Shown here: piece by piece, positions 52,724 through 63,248 of the stretch
Position numbering within the stretch: the first letter of the stretch is position 1
Layout of the letters: each line of letters begins with the position of its first letter
Assembly: GCA_965221625.1 (NCBI GenBank)
Contig: OZ244903.1
Span: forward strand, 744,001-808,000
Length of the DNA stretch: 64,000 bases
Direction: 5' to 3'
Source: Bin127 sp965221625
Lineage (GTDB): Bacteria > Chloroflexota > Dehalococcoidia > Lucifugimonadales > Lucifugimonadaceae
Made by a program: the position numbers and the translations under genes
The notes under the pieces: generated by a model
Databases searched by the model: none
Seen by the model: only the letters and a program-made list of their open reading frames with translations
What the model was told of the DNA's origin: nothing

Positions 52724-54364
52724 ATGTTGCGCGGCGACATTTTCGGCGGGTTAACCGCGTCCGTCGTCGGTCTGCCGATCGCACTCGCTTTCGGAGTCGC
52801 GTCCGGTCTCGGCCCGATTGCCGGGTTGTACGGTGCCGTAGCAGTGGGATTCTTCGCCGCGGTATTCGGTGGCGCGAGGTCGTTGATTTCGGGACCTACC
52901 GGACCGATGAGCATCGCTATGGCGGCGATCGTCACGGTTCACTCGGACGGTGACTTGGCGAAGGCCCTCACCGTGGTCGTGATGGCTGGCCTGCTCCAGA
53001 TACTGCTGGGTGCCATTCGTATCGGGCGGTTCGTAGCGTACACCCCATATTCGGTCATTTCTGGCTTCATGACCGGCATCGGCACGATCGTGATGGTGGT
53101 GCAGATTGCGCCGTTCTTGGGTGCGCCGTCGGACCCGGGCGGCGTCGTGGCGAAGTTGCGCGAGATTCCTTCAGCAATCTCCGAGCTTCAATTGCACTCC
53201 GTGATCGTCGCCACAGTAACGCTTCTGGTCGCCGTTCTCTGGCCCGCGCAGTTGCGGAGATACCTGCCGGCACCTCTCGCCGCTATGATCGTCGGCTCGG
53301 CACTGGGCATCCTCTGGTTGACCGACCTCAACGTAATCGGCGACGTCCCCACTGGTTTGCCCGAGTTCAATGTCCCTGTATTCGACCTCGGCTTCCTAGC
53401 CAGCTCGTTCACGCCGGCTTTGATCATGGCCCTGCTCGGTTCTATCGACAGCCTGCTTACGTCGCTAATCGCCGACTCGCTGACCCGGACCCGACATAAC
53501 CCCAATCGCGTGATGATGGGACAAGGCATCGGGAACACCGCAGTCGGTTTGATCGGCGGACTGCCTGGTGCCGGCTCAACCCTCGACACGGTGATCAACA
53601 TTCGTTCCGGTGCTCGCACGCCGATATCCGGCGTCATCCGCACGATCATCTTGCTCGCGTTGGCTCTGGGATTGGGACGATACGTTACTGAGATACCCCA
53701 TGCGGTGCTCGCCGGCATCCTGATGAAGGTGGGTTGGGACATCATTGACTGGCGGCTCATCACGCGGGCACATCGAATCCAGCGCGACCAAGTCGTCGTG
53801 ATGCTGATTACCCTCGGTCTGACCGTTTTCTTGGACTTGGTTACGGCGGTTGGCATCGGATTGATCGCGGCCGGTATGGTTGCCGCGCGCCAGTTGGAGC
53901 GACTCGAGTTGGACAGCGTGGTGTCGACGCCGCTGTTGGACCAGAGTTTCCTCTACGACTCCCCCGCGGCGGCTGCCGCTGCCAACGACGGCGACGAGTT
54001 CGCTGCAAGGAGTGGCGTAATCCGGATGCGCGGGCGATTCTCCGCAGCATCATCCAGCAATCTCGTTAGCGTCATCGGCCGTGACATCAGCGAACATGAC
54101 GTGGTGATATTCGACTTTTCCGAGACTCTGAACATGGATATCAGTGCCGCGATGGTTGTCGAGCGCATGATTGACATCGCAGTCGAGGAGGACACCGAAG
54201 CGATCGTCGTCGGGCTGTCCGGATCCGAGGTGGAAGAGAGTCTGCGCTCCTTGAACATCTTGGGCAAAGTTCCTGAAGATCGGATCGTCGACACGCTTGA
54301 GGATGCCCGACAGGTAGCGCGCAGCATCCTGAACATCGATCAGTCGAACGACGAGGCGAATTAA
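52724..54364 (+). CDS. SulP family anion transporter with STAS domain
   Basis: A 546-residue membrane transporter. It opens RGDIFGGLTASVVGLPIALA and GLYGAVAVGFFAAVFGG, diagnostic for SulP, with GPTGPMSIAMAAI as the conserved pore-lining phrase. About 11-14 helices reach residue 400. The C-terminal STAS domain (about 430-540) contains VVIFDFSETLNMDISAAMVV. The substrate could be sulfate, bicarbonate or another anion. ATG 52724 is the only normal start in the open frame, but family members usually have 10-20 more residues. It is flanked by a decayed and an intact copy of a GMC gene start. Confidence 0.92.
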   Translation: MLRGDIFGGLTASVVGLPIALAFGVASGLGPIAGLYGAVAVGFFAAVFGGARSLISGPTGPMSIAMAAIVTVHSDGDLAKALTVVVMAGLLQILLGAIRIGRFVAYTPYSVISGFMTGIGTIVMVVQIAPFLGAPSDPGGVVAKLREIPSAISELQLHSVIVATVTLLVAVLWPAQLRRYLPAPLAAMIVGSALGILWLTDLNVIGDVPTGLPEFNVPVFDLGFLASSFTPALIMALLGSIDSLLTSLIADSLTRTRHNPNRVMMGQGIGNTAVGLIGGLPGAGSTLDTVINIRSGARTPISGVIRTIILLALALGLGRYVTEIPHAVLAGILMKVGWDIIDWRLITRAHRIQRDQVVVMLITLGLTVFLDLVTAVGIGLIAAGMVAARQLERLELDSVVSTPLLDQSFLYDSPAAAAAANDGDEFAARSGVIRMRGRFSAASSSNLVSVIGRDISEHDVVIFDFSETLNMDISAAMVVERMIDIAVEEDTEAIVVGLSGSEVEESLRSLNILGKVPEDRIVDTLEDARQVARSILNIDQSNDEAN

Positions 54365-54450
54365 GGCGCATCGGGATCGTCGATGCGGTCGGGGCAGGTG
54401 TGTAACTCTGGCAAACCCGAACTTCGCCGCGCGTCAGTCGTAAAAGCGAT

Positions 54451-54487
54451 GTGAAAACGTGTAACATCGCGCCATGAATTCGGGCGT
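54451..54487 (+). repeat. Copy 2 of the GMC-gene upstream/start sequence
   Basis: gtgaaaacgtgtaacatcgc followed by gccatgaattcgggcgt spans the intact GMC start. tgtaac lies 8 bases before the ATG and could be a -10 of a nearly leaderless promoter. Its twin is at 52360-52393. Confidence 0.75.
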
Positions 54488-56039
54488 GATGAAATACGAC
54501 GTGGTGATCGTCGGTGCCGGTTCAGCTGGCTGCGTCTTGGCTTCCCGCTTGAGTGAAGATCGCAATCGATCTATTTTGTTGCTCGAAGCCGGACCTGACT
54601 ATCCCGAGACGCAGTGGCTCCCCGAATACGTCAAGTACGGCGTCAGAGTTTGGTACGACTCGTATGACGTTGATGACCACACTTGGGGCTACAAGGCGAA
54701 TGCCACTCCGTTGCAGCAACCGTTCGATCTGCCGCGCGGCAAGGTAGTCGGAGGCTCGAGTGCCATCAACGGACAGGTATGGTTCCGCGGCATCCCCGAG
54801 GACTACGATGACTGGGCGGCCGCAGGCAACGACGGCTGGTCGTATCTCGACGTCCTCCCTTACTTCCGCAAGTCGGAGACCGACCTCGATTTCGCGGGAG
54901 ATGACTTTCACGGCTCCGACGGACCGATACCGGTGCGTCGGCATCGTGAAGATGAGTTGATGTCTAGCCCACGGGCATTCTTGGCGGCGTGTCAGGCAGC
55001 CGGATTTCCGTTTACTGAGGATCACAACCATCCCGATTCAACGGGCGTCGGTTACTACGCGCTCAACCGCGTTGACGGCATCCGCATGAGCACTGCGATC
55101 ACCTACCTGCAACCGGCGCGAGACCGCATGAACCTGACGATACGTTCAAACGTGTTGGTGCATCGCGTGATTGTCGAGAATGACCGCGCCGTTGGCGTTG
55201 AGGTCGAGTCGGGTGGCGAGACCTACCGCATAGACGCCGAGACGGTTATCTTGAGCGGAGGTGCCATCAACTCGCCGCAACTGCTGATGCTCTCAGGCAT
55301 CGGACCCGTGGCTCATTTGTTGGAACACGGTATCGAGATAGTCGCCGACGTTCCGGGAGTCGGTCAAAACCTGCGCGATCACATCGCTGTCTTCATGCGC
55401 TACGTGCAAGAACCGGGTGAGAAGATACCGCATCGCCCGTCGCCGTTGCAGATTGGGATGCGCTACACGACTCCCAACTCGCCGTTCCGCAACGACATGC
55501 AGATGCGTCCGATTCAGATCCGTACAGAGCACGTGCCGGCGGACTTCGACATCGAATCTGCGGAGGTGCCTACCGGCTTCAGTATCGCACTGCAGAAAGC
55601 GGTCGGATCTGGTGAGTTGACCTTGAACGGTGCCGATCCGCGCGCGCAACCTCGACTCGACTATCGCTATCTGAGCGAGCCGTTCGACATGGAGCGGATG
55701 CGCGGTGCGGTTCGACTCTGCGCCGAGATTACCCAGTCGCAGGAGTATGCATCGGCAAAGACGACCCGCGTCGAACCGTCCGACGAAGTCCTCGCCGACG
55801 ATGCGGCTCTAGATCGCTGGCTGTTGCAGAACGCCCGTACGCAACATCACTCTTCTGGCACTTGCAAGATGGGAACGGCGACTGATGAAATGGCCGTCGT
55901 CGACGCTCAATGTCGTACGCACGCGGTCAACAATCTGATGGTGGTTGATGCCTCGATAATGCCCGACGTGATTCGCGCCAACACCAACGCCACGGTCATC
56001 ATGATTGCCGAGAAAATCGCCGCCGAAGTCTTTGGCTAG
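54474..56039 (+). CDS. GMC family FAD oxidoreductase (choline dehydrogenase-like)
   Basis: A 521-residue flavoenzyme. The FAD-binding motif is VVIVGAGSAGCVLASRLSED. The first GMC signature is GKVVGGSSAINGQVWFRG and the second is GGAINSPQLLMLSGIGP. The C-terminal catalytic pair is the His of TQHHSSGTCKMGT and the Asn of VIRANTNATVIMIAEK, as in choline dehydrogenase and related alcohol oxidases. It would oxidise an alcohol, choline or a sugar-derived polyol in the cytoplasm. The start is ATG 54474, with ATG 54489 as an alternative. Its 3' end is 3 bases from the convergent methyltransferase gene. Confidence 0.94.
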   Translation: MNSGVMKYDVVIVGAGSAGCVLASRLSEDRNRSILLLEAGPDYPETQWLPEYVKYGVRVWYDSYDVDDHTWGYKANATPLQQPFDLPRGKVVGGSSAINGQVWFRGIPEDYDDWAAAGNDGWSYLDVLPYFRKSETDLDFAGDDFHGSDGPIPVRRHREDELMSSPRAFLAACQAAGFPFTEDHNHPDSTGVGYYALNRVDGIRMSTAITYLQPARDRMNLTIRSNVLVHRVIVENDRAVGVEVESGGETYRIDAETVILSGGAINSPQLLMLSGIGPVAHLLEHGIEIVADVPGVGQNLRDHIAVFMRYVQEPGEKIPHRPSPLQIGMRYTTPNSPFRNDMQMRPIQIRTEHVPADFDIESAEVPTGFSIALQKAVGSGELTLNGADPRAQPRLDYRYLSEPFDMERMRGAVRLCAEITQSQEYASAKTTRVEPSDEVLADDAALDRWLLQNARTQHHSSGTCKMGTATDEMAVVDAQCRTHAVNNLMVVDASIMPDVIRANTNATVIMIAEKIAAEVFG

Positions 56040-56042
56040 CGG

Positions 56043-58881
56043 TTAGCGTAAGTCGACGCGGTAAACCTTCATCGCTTCGTCGCCGAGGTGGTTGATAATC
56101 TTCACGGCGATGCGTCCCGATTTGGGTGGGTCGAACGGTCGTGAGACGGTGCTGCGGAGCGTCGACCAAGCATCGGCGTCGATCTCGGCTTTCAGCGTCG
56201 TCTTTAGTGCACGGTAGGGGTCCTGTGCGCCGAGGAAGTAGGCTTGGCGCACGAAGAACGCTTCCTCGTTGTAGTCGGTATCGACGAACCAGCATGCGAT
56301 GCCGTCGGTGTCGTCGCTGCGAATCTCCCCGGAGTTGGGATGGAAGACATCGATGCCCTTAACCTCGACCTCGATTTGACCATCGTCGGTTCTGCGCACG
56401 TCGACATCGGGTTCGCCGAAGATGACGAAGAGGTTTCCCTTGCCGGTGTTCTTGAGGTCTGTCGCCATGTGCAGATCGGCATTCATGCGTGCCTTCAGTA
56501 TCGTCATGCGTCCGAACTTGGCGAAGTCGGACGTGTGCGCTTCGTAGTTGAATGCGCAGGCGATCAGGACGTCGAGATCGACATCTGCGGCTTCTCTGGC
56601 GGCTTTCACAAGGTCGGCGCGCGAGACGGTTCCGAATTCGGGGCCGATGTAGATGCCGGCGCGTCGTCGGGTCCCGTCCTCGTCATCGCCTTCGATGTAC
56701 TGACCGACGGCGCAGATTGAGCCGTCGCCCGGCCACGGCTCTATCGAGTCGAACTCGATCCGGTCTTCTTTGTGGACCTGCTGGACACCCGAGGTCTTGA
56801 GATTGTCGAGCATGATGTCGACGAAGCTGTCGCCGGTGGCATACTGCTCGCCGTCTTCGCGCAGTTGGTCGAAGAACTCGCCGTTTTCGTTGACCGCCAA
56901 GATGCGATGCGGCGAGACACTCTCGACGGTGAACGGGCCGGCAACGCGCACCTTGCGACGGTCCTCGTATGGCTTGTCGTAAAGGTATTCGAAGTCGGCT
57001 TTGGCGGCGATTGATGCGTCGATCTCCTTCTGGCGCGCGATTCGGAGCTTCCACCACTCCTCGTGGAGGTGTTTCGCGCGCTCGTTTGCCCCCCCCCAGA
57101 TCACATACTTGTGCTAAATCACGCGGAATCTGCCACTCTTCCCACTCAGTACCGAGCTCCTCATTCAGCTCCTGCCGCAGCGGCTCGAGTTGCTCCTGTG
57201 CCGTCTCCCAGATGACGTCGATCTCGGCGTTGTTGGCGATGGCGCGCAAGGTGATGTGCGGAACTCGCTCGTAGACGAACCCGTGGCGGACGTTGCCGAA
57301 GGTCGGAGTTTCGGGTGCGACGGTGCGAGTGATCTCCGCTTCCTTCTCCTGTCCGGCCGCGCTGTCCGACAACAGGTAGTAGGGATAGCGTGCACCCATG
57401 ATGCGCGCACGCGCTAAGGCCATAGCGACGCGTGAGGTATCGATCGTGATCCAACGCCGGCCCCACTGTTCTGCCACATACGCCGTAGTGCCGCTGCCGC
57501 AAGTGGGGTCAATCACCAAATCCCCCGGATCGGTAGTCATCAAGACACAGCGCTTCACGACTTCCGAGTTTGTTTGAACCACGTAAACCTTGCTGTCGGC
57601 ACCCGCGGTGTCGTTCCACGGGACGGTTCGATCTCCCCACGCTTTGTCATCTGCGTATAGCGCATATCTCAACATGTTGCCGGCAGGAATCAACCGACCC
57701 GCGCGTTCCAACCTCTTCATCCCATCACGACTGGTGCCGAACCCGTTCCTGGGATGTTGGTATTCGAAACCATTCATCAGGTATGTGAACATGCCGGATT
57801 GCATAATGCCTGAAGGTTCAAGGGACTTGGATGAGTACAATCTTGAGCCCGGGGGCAACTCTCGACGGTCCTTCAACACTTCTGCAACCTTTGCGCGAGT
57901 TCCGTCAGGCAAGCTGAGTAAGTTAAACGCGGACCCAATACCGTAGTTCATCTCCCTGAATAGCTTTCGATACTTTGGTCGGGCTTGCGCCTTGGACCGC
58001 GAATACCAAAGCACGAACGCCGACATCTGCTCTACGAAAATGGTCCCGAACGGCATGGTTTTGGTCCTGAATGGGATGATCGCTACGAAATTCTCTGCAC
58101 CAAACACCTCATCCATCAATGCCCTCACCCGGTGGACGTTTTCGTCGCCGATTTGGACGAAGCATGAACCGGAATCGGTGAGCAACTCGCGGGCTACGGT
58201 CAAACGATCGCGGAGGTAGGAAAGATAGGAGTGGATGCCGTCGCGCCAAGTGTCGCGGAAGGCCTTGACCTGCTCCGGTTCGCGGGTGATGTGAGCCAGG
58301 TTGCCGTCTCGAACGTCGCGGCTGGTGGTGCTCCACTGGAAGTTGGAATTGAAGCGGATGCCGTATGGCGGGTCGATATAGATGCACTGCACCTTGCCGC
58401 GCAACCCCTCCTTCTCGCCGAGTGACGACATCACCTGAAGGCTGTCGCCGAGGATCATTCGGTTCGACCAGTTCGCTTCGTGCTGATAGAACTCGGTCTT
58501 GGCATCCTCGCTGGGCAATCCGTTGAAGTCGGCGAAGAGATCGGCAAAGCCTTGTTGCTCGACATTGTCCTCGGCACTCCGCCGCTCCTTCGACTGCCGC
58601 ATCAAGTCGTCGACCAACACCTTGGGATGGACGCGTTCTTGGATGTACAACGGCGGTGCCTGCACCGTTAGGTCCGATATGTCCTGTTCGTCCTTGCCGC
58701 GCCAAACGAGTTGCGGATCCAGATCCCGGTTGCGACGCTGGTAGGCGACCTGTATCGGCTCCTGGTCGTCCTGCTCCATCACCGATTGGTGCTCGGCACT
58801 TGGGATGTTGACGCGACTAGCATCATCGTGCGTCAGCGACTCGACCTGCTTGGATCGCGGAGTGGTTCGTCGTCTTGGCAT
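56043..58881 (-). pseudogene. Site-specific DNA methyltransferase (type III Mod-like), frameshifted at a G9 tract
   Basis: The methyltransferase of the restriction-modification locus. ATG 58881 opens a frame with the catalytic motif IYIDPPYGIRFNSNFQW, and later the AdoMet-binding motif DPTCGSGTTAYVAEQWGRR, the beta-class order of type III Mod proteins. The family-like sequence continues to ACs WEEWQIPRDLAQVCDLGG and then jumps frame at nine G (57089-57097). The correct continuation is in another frame from about 57104 down to 56043: ANERAKHLHEEWWKLRIARQ, then VRVAGPFTVESV and a 300-residue C-terminal part. With eight G the whole is one 945-residue protein. As given, it would end out of frame after the catalytic motifs. 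It is either phase-variable, broken or a sequencing indel. Confidence 0.88.
57089..57097. repeat. Nine-base C/G homopolymer inside the methyltransferase gene
   Basis: Nine C on the plus strand (nine G in the coding strand) sit exactly where the reading frame of the methyltransferase changes. Losing one base, or gaining two, restores the frame. Confidence 0.95.
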
Positions 58882-58905
58882 CGTCTCGTCTTGGTTGCTG
58901 GTGGT

Positions 58906-61900
58906 TTATCGGATCACTGCGGCCTCGGCGTTGCGGTTGGCCAGTTCGTCGACGAGCGTCGCGAACTCGTCCTGCATGTTGACGGGGTCACGGAGTTCGA
59001 CGAAATCCCAGCGTCCGTAGCGTCTGAGTTGGTTCACGGCAGGGATCCAATGCGATTCCATCGCAGAGTGCTTCTGACGCACGTCCTCGCCTCGGAAACC
59101 TTTGACCTCGACGACTAGGTTTAGCGGATCGTCTTGGCCGTCGTCGATTTGCACGATGAAGTCGGGGCGATAGCGTCTGGCGGTCGCTTCGTTGCGGTAC
59201 GGCACGTCGAAACCGAGTCCGTGATTCTTGACGTAGGCGCGCACGCGGCGATGCCCTTCAATGACGCGGCAGAACTCGCCTTCCCAGCCGCTATCGAGCG
59301 GGGCAAAGTTCACGTGGCACTTTCCGGCGTCAGTTCGCCATAGGTCTTGCTTGGACGTCGTGAAGTTCACGTGGTTCGTCGAACCTGTGGGATTGTACGG
59401 GTCGAGGATTGCGTGTATCGGGTGCACGCCGACATGCGCGAGGGTGATGGCATCGTGAATGCGCTCGCAAGCGTTGTCAGAGAGTGATCGATACAGTAGT
59501 TGCGCCGGATAGGTTCCGCCTTCGCAGAAGAGCTCGGAGTCTAACCACTCGCCCACTATCCGCTTGAGATCGCCGAAAAGGTACCAGCGTGGCGCGTCGC
59601 TTCCGTCTTGCCATTTCGTCTCAAGAAGGTGTTTGGCAAGATTGAACTGCACGGTAGCCAATCGGACGCTATCAAGGTGGCTCAAATTGAGGTCGACGCC
59701 CTCGCCGACGATGCCTTCGCTGCGGGTAATGCTCGGGCCCACCAGCTCCGGCGACAGTCGCATAATCGAGTTGTCGGTGAACTTTGCGCGCAAGCGTTCA
59801 GATGGCGGCTCGGCGCGGTAGCCGGTAACGCGCGGGAACCTAATCTCGAGGTGGTCGCGATCTGGACGCACGGCTCGCACGGTGTAGATGCGTTTCGGCG
59901 GATGCGGCTCGACGACTACCGGCTCGGCGTTGAAATCGAACGGCACGCCGAGAACGTCCGCATACTCGACGTCGAACCGTCCTTCGTCGTTGAGATCATA
60001 GGATTGGCGTCGCAGTGCGCGTCCGACGACCTGCTCGCAGAGGAGTTGGGTTCCGAAGGCGCGGACGCCGAGGATATGCGTCACGGTGTTGGCGTCCCAA
60101 CCTTCTGTGAGCATCGATACCGAGACGACGCATCGGATGTTTCCGCCGAGTTGACCTTCCTTGCCGACTGTGTTCATCACCTCGCGCAACAGTTCTTGGT
60201 CGGTGATGTTCTCCGCCGCCTCTGGGTTGCCATCGCGATGAACCATGTCCTGTTTGAATCGGGCGATCTCTTCCGCCGCACTCTCACGGAAGTTGCGATC
60301 TAGGGCGTCAGGCGTCTCGAGTTGAGCCGAGTCGATGAGAATCGTGTTTGGGATGGCAGATCGATTGCCGTCTGCATCGAAGTTGCTGAAGAGCGGCAGT
60401 CGCCCGGCGTGCTGGACAGTCGATCCGTCTTCGCGGGATTCTTCCCAGCCTGAGATGTAGTCGTAGACGACTTTGGAGGTAGCAGTGTTGTTGCAGACGA
60501 CGATGAAGCATGGGGGTACTGGGATCTCGGCTTCGCGCCATTGGTTGTAAGTCTGCTGGTAGTGCCCGTATAGTGCCTCGAGTGCGGAGATGAACGGCAC
60601 AGGCAACCGCACCGGGTCGTATTGCTCGCCTTTGCGTCGTCGGGAGCGCGGCATGTCGTCGCGGATGTTTTCCCAAAGAGCTCGGTAGATCGGCATGTCG
60701 CTGCTCGCCAGATTGTCGGCAACCGGCACGCGCGGCAGTTTGACGATGCCGCACTCAATGGCATCCATCAAGGAGAAGTCAGAAACGGTCCACGGGAATA
60801 GCGTGCCCTCGGCGTAACCGGATCCGCGCAGGAAGAATGGTGTTGCGGAGAGATCGACGACGTTGGAAATCCCGATGACTCGCTTAACCGCTTCGATCCC
60901 GGAGATCCAGACGCGAGCCGCCTCGCTATTCTTGCGCGCCTCGGTCCGCTCGTCGCCGGTCGCCCGTGCTTCCTCTGACTCATCGGATGGACGCTCGCGG
61001 TAGCAGTGATGACCTTCGTCGTTGAGGACGTAGATGCGTTTCAAACCCATCAGTTCGGGCATGACTCGCCGCACCATCTGCCCCTCGGATTCGATGCTGG
61101 CGATCTCAGGTCCGCGCCCCTGAAGCAGTCGTCGACCGTTTGCGGCGATGTTCAAAGTCTCGCGCGGCATCAGCGCGTGGTAGTTGGTGACGACGATCTT
61201 CGCGCTCTGGAGGTCCGGCAACATGTCGTCGGGCACCAGTTCGCGACTTTGGTAGTAGCTCTCAGGATCGTTCGGTTGGAGCACGCGGAGTCGATCCTTG
61301 ATGGTGATGCCGGGTGCGACGACGAGGAAGGCGCGAGTGAAACGGTTGTTGCGCGGGTTGCGGACGGCATTGATGGTCTGCCATGCGATGATCATCGCCA
61401 TGACGGTGGTTTTGCCGGCACCGGTCGCCATTTTGAGTGCCCAACGCGCCAACGCAGGATTAGCTTCTCGAGAAGTGCTCTCGATGAAGCGTCGGACATC
61501 GTTGGAAGCTGGGACCCTTGGTGCGACTTCGGTGAGCCAGATGATGGTCTCGACCGCTTCAATCTGGCAGAAGAAGGGTCGGTAAGAGTTGAAATCGTGG
61601 TGTCGCCAATGCTGCAGCAGGCGTTGCGTCTAGGGAGTTACGCCCCAATCCGCCGGATTCGGGATGCGTCGCCAAGTATCGACGTAGCGTCGGATCTCGT
61701 TGACGTTGCCGGTTACGTCGTATTGATCGCTGGAGGTTGAGATTTTGGCCTCGCCCGCGGCCAAGACTGCCTGAGCAGACTGACCGCCCAACTTCTTTGG
61801 TGCTGGGATAGGGGTTACGAACTTTGCGGCACGTCGGGAATCGATGATGCGCTGCGTCGGTTGCCCCGTGTCGTCGAGTTCCCAATGGTGCTCCGGATAC

Positions 61901-61947
61901 TCGTACGGCGAGTTGAGTATCGGTTGTTCGGCGAATTGGTTGGGCAT
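58906..61947 (-). pseudogene. Restriction helicase-nuclease (type III Res/BPTD_3080-like) with in-frame amber stop
   Basis: The restriction partner of the methyltransferase. ATG 61947 begins QFAEQPILNSPYEYPEHHWE, then IIDSRRAAKFVTPIPAPKK. The frame stops at TAG 61632-61630 after DWGVTP. The same frame resumes at once with TQRLLQHWRHHDFNSYRP and runs without another stop to 58906. Motifs: Walker A KMATGAGKTTVMAM, motif II VLNDEGHHCY, motif VI EQVVGRALRRQS, and a C-terminal PD-(D/E)xK nuclease core in RPDFIVQIDD and NLVVEVKGFRG. Read through, it is about 1013 residues, normal for the family. TAG is used as an ordinary stop elsewhere here, so recoding is unlikely. The methyltransferase follows 24 bases downstream. 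Confidence 0.9.
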
Positions 61948-62041
61948 AGGGAGGTAGGACGCGCCCGTGTAACGGGTTTCAACTTTAGCCTATGGATGAC
62001 TCGCTTCTACCGACGCCGTGGCATCGAGGTCTTGTACCGGG

Positions 62042-63088
62042 TTACTCTTGCACGATGTGCACTTTGACGGCACCGGTTGACTTGTCGAATGCGGTATCGA
62101 ATGCGGTGCCGACTTCTTCGAGTCCGTAGCGATGTTTGACGGTGTCGCGGTAGGGGTACTTCCCTGATGCGAGCAGGTTGATCGCGATTTCGTAATCATG
62201 CACACCGTCGATGATGCCGTAGCAGTTCGAAGCGATGATCTTGATCTCCCGAAGCAACGGGTCGAAGAGGTCGACTTCGAGCGGAATCTTCATGCCGCCG
62301 AGGTAGACCATCGTGCCTTGGCTGCGGGTTGCGCTAATCGCTTCGTGGAATGAAACGGACTGGTGTCCACCGACTGACTCGACGACGACGTCTGCACCGA
62401 CTCCGTTCGTAAGTTCAAGCACTCGATCGGTCAGCTCTCCGGGTTCGGCACCGGTGATGACGTCGGCACCCATCTTTGCGGCGAGTTCGGCTTGTTGAGG
62501 ATACTTTGCCGAGGCGATGACTTTGCTGGCACCGAAAGCGTGCGCACTGGCGATGGACGACAGACCGATCGGTGCGGATCCGACCACGGCAACGACGTCG
62601 CCGGGCTTCATACCGGCGTAACGCAGGCCGTGCACCGATACCGCCATCGGCTCCACCAACGCGCCGTCGGTCCAATCCATGTCGTCGTGCAGCTTGAAGA
62701 GACCCAACGGTCGACGCGTCATGTATTCGGCGAATCCACCACCCGAGTCTTCGACCATGTTCATGCAGTGGCGGTACTGTCCGTAGTTGCAGTAACGACA
62801 GTCGAAGCATGCCCTTCCGGAGCAGACGGTATCGATAGCGACGCGGTCTCCGATCTCGAGTCCGTGGTTTCCCTTTGGCAGTTCGACGATTTCGCCGGCG
62901 ACTTCGTGGCCGGAAGGGAGGTCTTGTGCTTCATCACGGCGCGTCGTCATGTGCAAGTCGGAACCGCAGATGCCGGTTTGCCACACGCGGATCATAGCCG
63001 CTTGGTCAAACATGTCGGGCATTGGTGCATCTTGAGTTCGATAAACTCCCGTGCCGTCGTCAAGTGCCGCTCTCATCGTTGTAGCCAT
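62042..63088 (-). CDS. Zinc-dependent alcohol/polyol dehydrogenase (threonine dehydrogenase-like)
   Basis: A 348-residue medium-chain dehydrogenase. Catalytic zinc ligands are in QTGICGSDLHM and SGHEVAGEIVE. The structural zinc lobe is complete: CSGRACFDCRYCNYGQYRHC. The Rossmann motif is VVAVVGSAPIGLSSIASAHA. The sequence fits sorbitol, threonine or galactitol dehydrogenase-like enzymes acting on secondary alcohols with NAD(P). ATG 63088 (MATTMRAAL) is chosen; a start 20 codons upstream adds an unlikely basic peptide. It is divergent from a DapA-family gene with 160 bases between, suggesting one catabolic unit. Confidence 0.9.
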   Translation of the reverse strand: MATTMRAALDDGTGVYRTQDAPMPDMFDQAAMIRVWQTGICGSDLHMTTRRDEAQDLPSGHEVAGEIVELPKGNHGLEIGDRVAIDTVCSGRACFDCRYCNYGQYRHCMNMVEDSGGGFAEYMTRRPLGLFKLHDDMDWTDGALVEPMAVSVHGLRYAGMKPGDVVAVVGSAPIGLSSIASAHAFGASKVIASAKYPQQAELAAKMGADVITGAEPGELTDRVLELTNGVGADVVVESVGGHQSVSFHEAISATRSQGTMVYLGGMKIPLEVDLFDPLLREIKIIASNCYGIIDGVHDYEIAINLLASGKYPYRDTVKHRYGLEEVGTAFDTAFDKSTGAVKVHIVQE

Positions 63089-63248
63089 GTCAAAACCTCG
63101 AATCTCGTTAGGTAGTGCAAGCCGTTTCCGTTGCAACCGATTATGCACGCAACGCGTCGATATCGCTTCGTCCGGTGGTTCGCGGTGTAAACTCGATAGC
63201 CGTCAGATTGATGCACTTACGGCGACCGCAAACGATACCGAGAGGGAC

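Noticed and set aside
61966..61978. cccgtgtaacggg hairpin upstream of the restriction gene, containing the cgtgtaac string also seen at the GMC starts
   Set aside because: The match to the GMC element is only eight bases and no plus-strand gene follows. The hairpin stem is 5 bp, too weak to call a terminator or switch.
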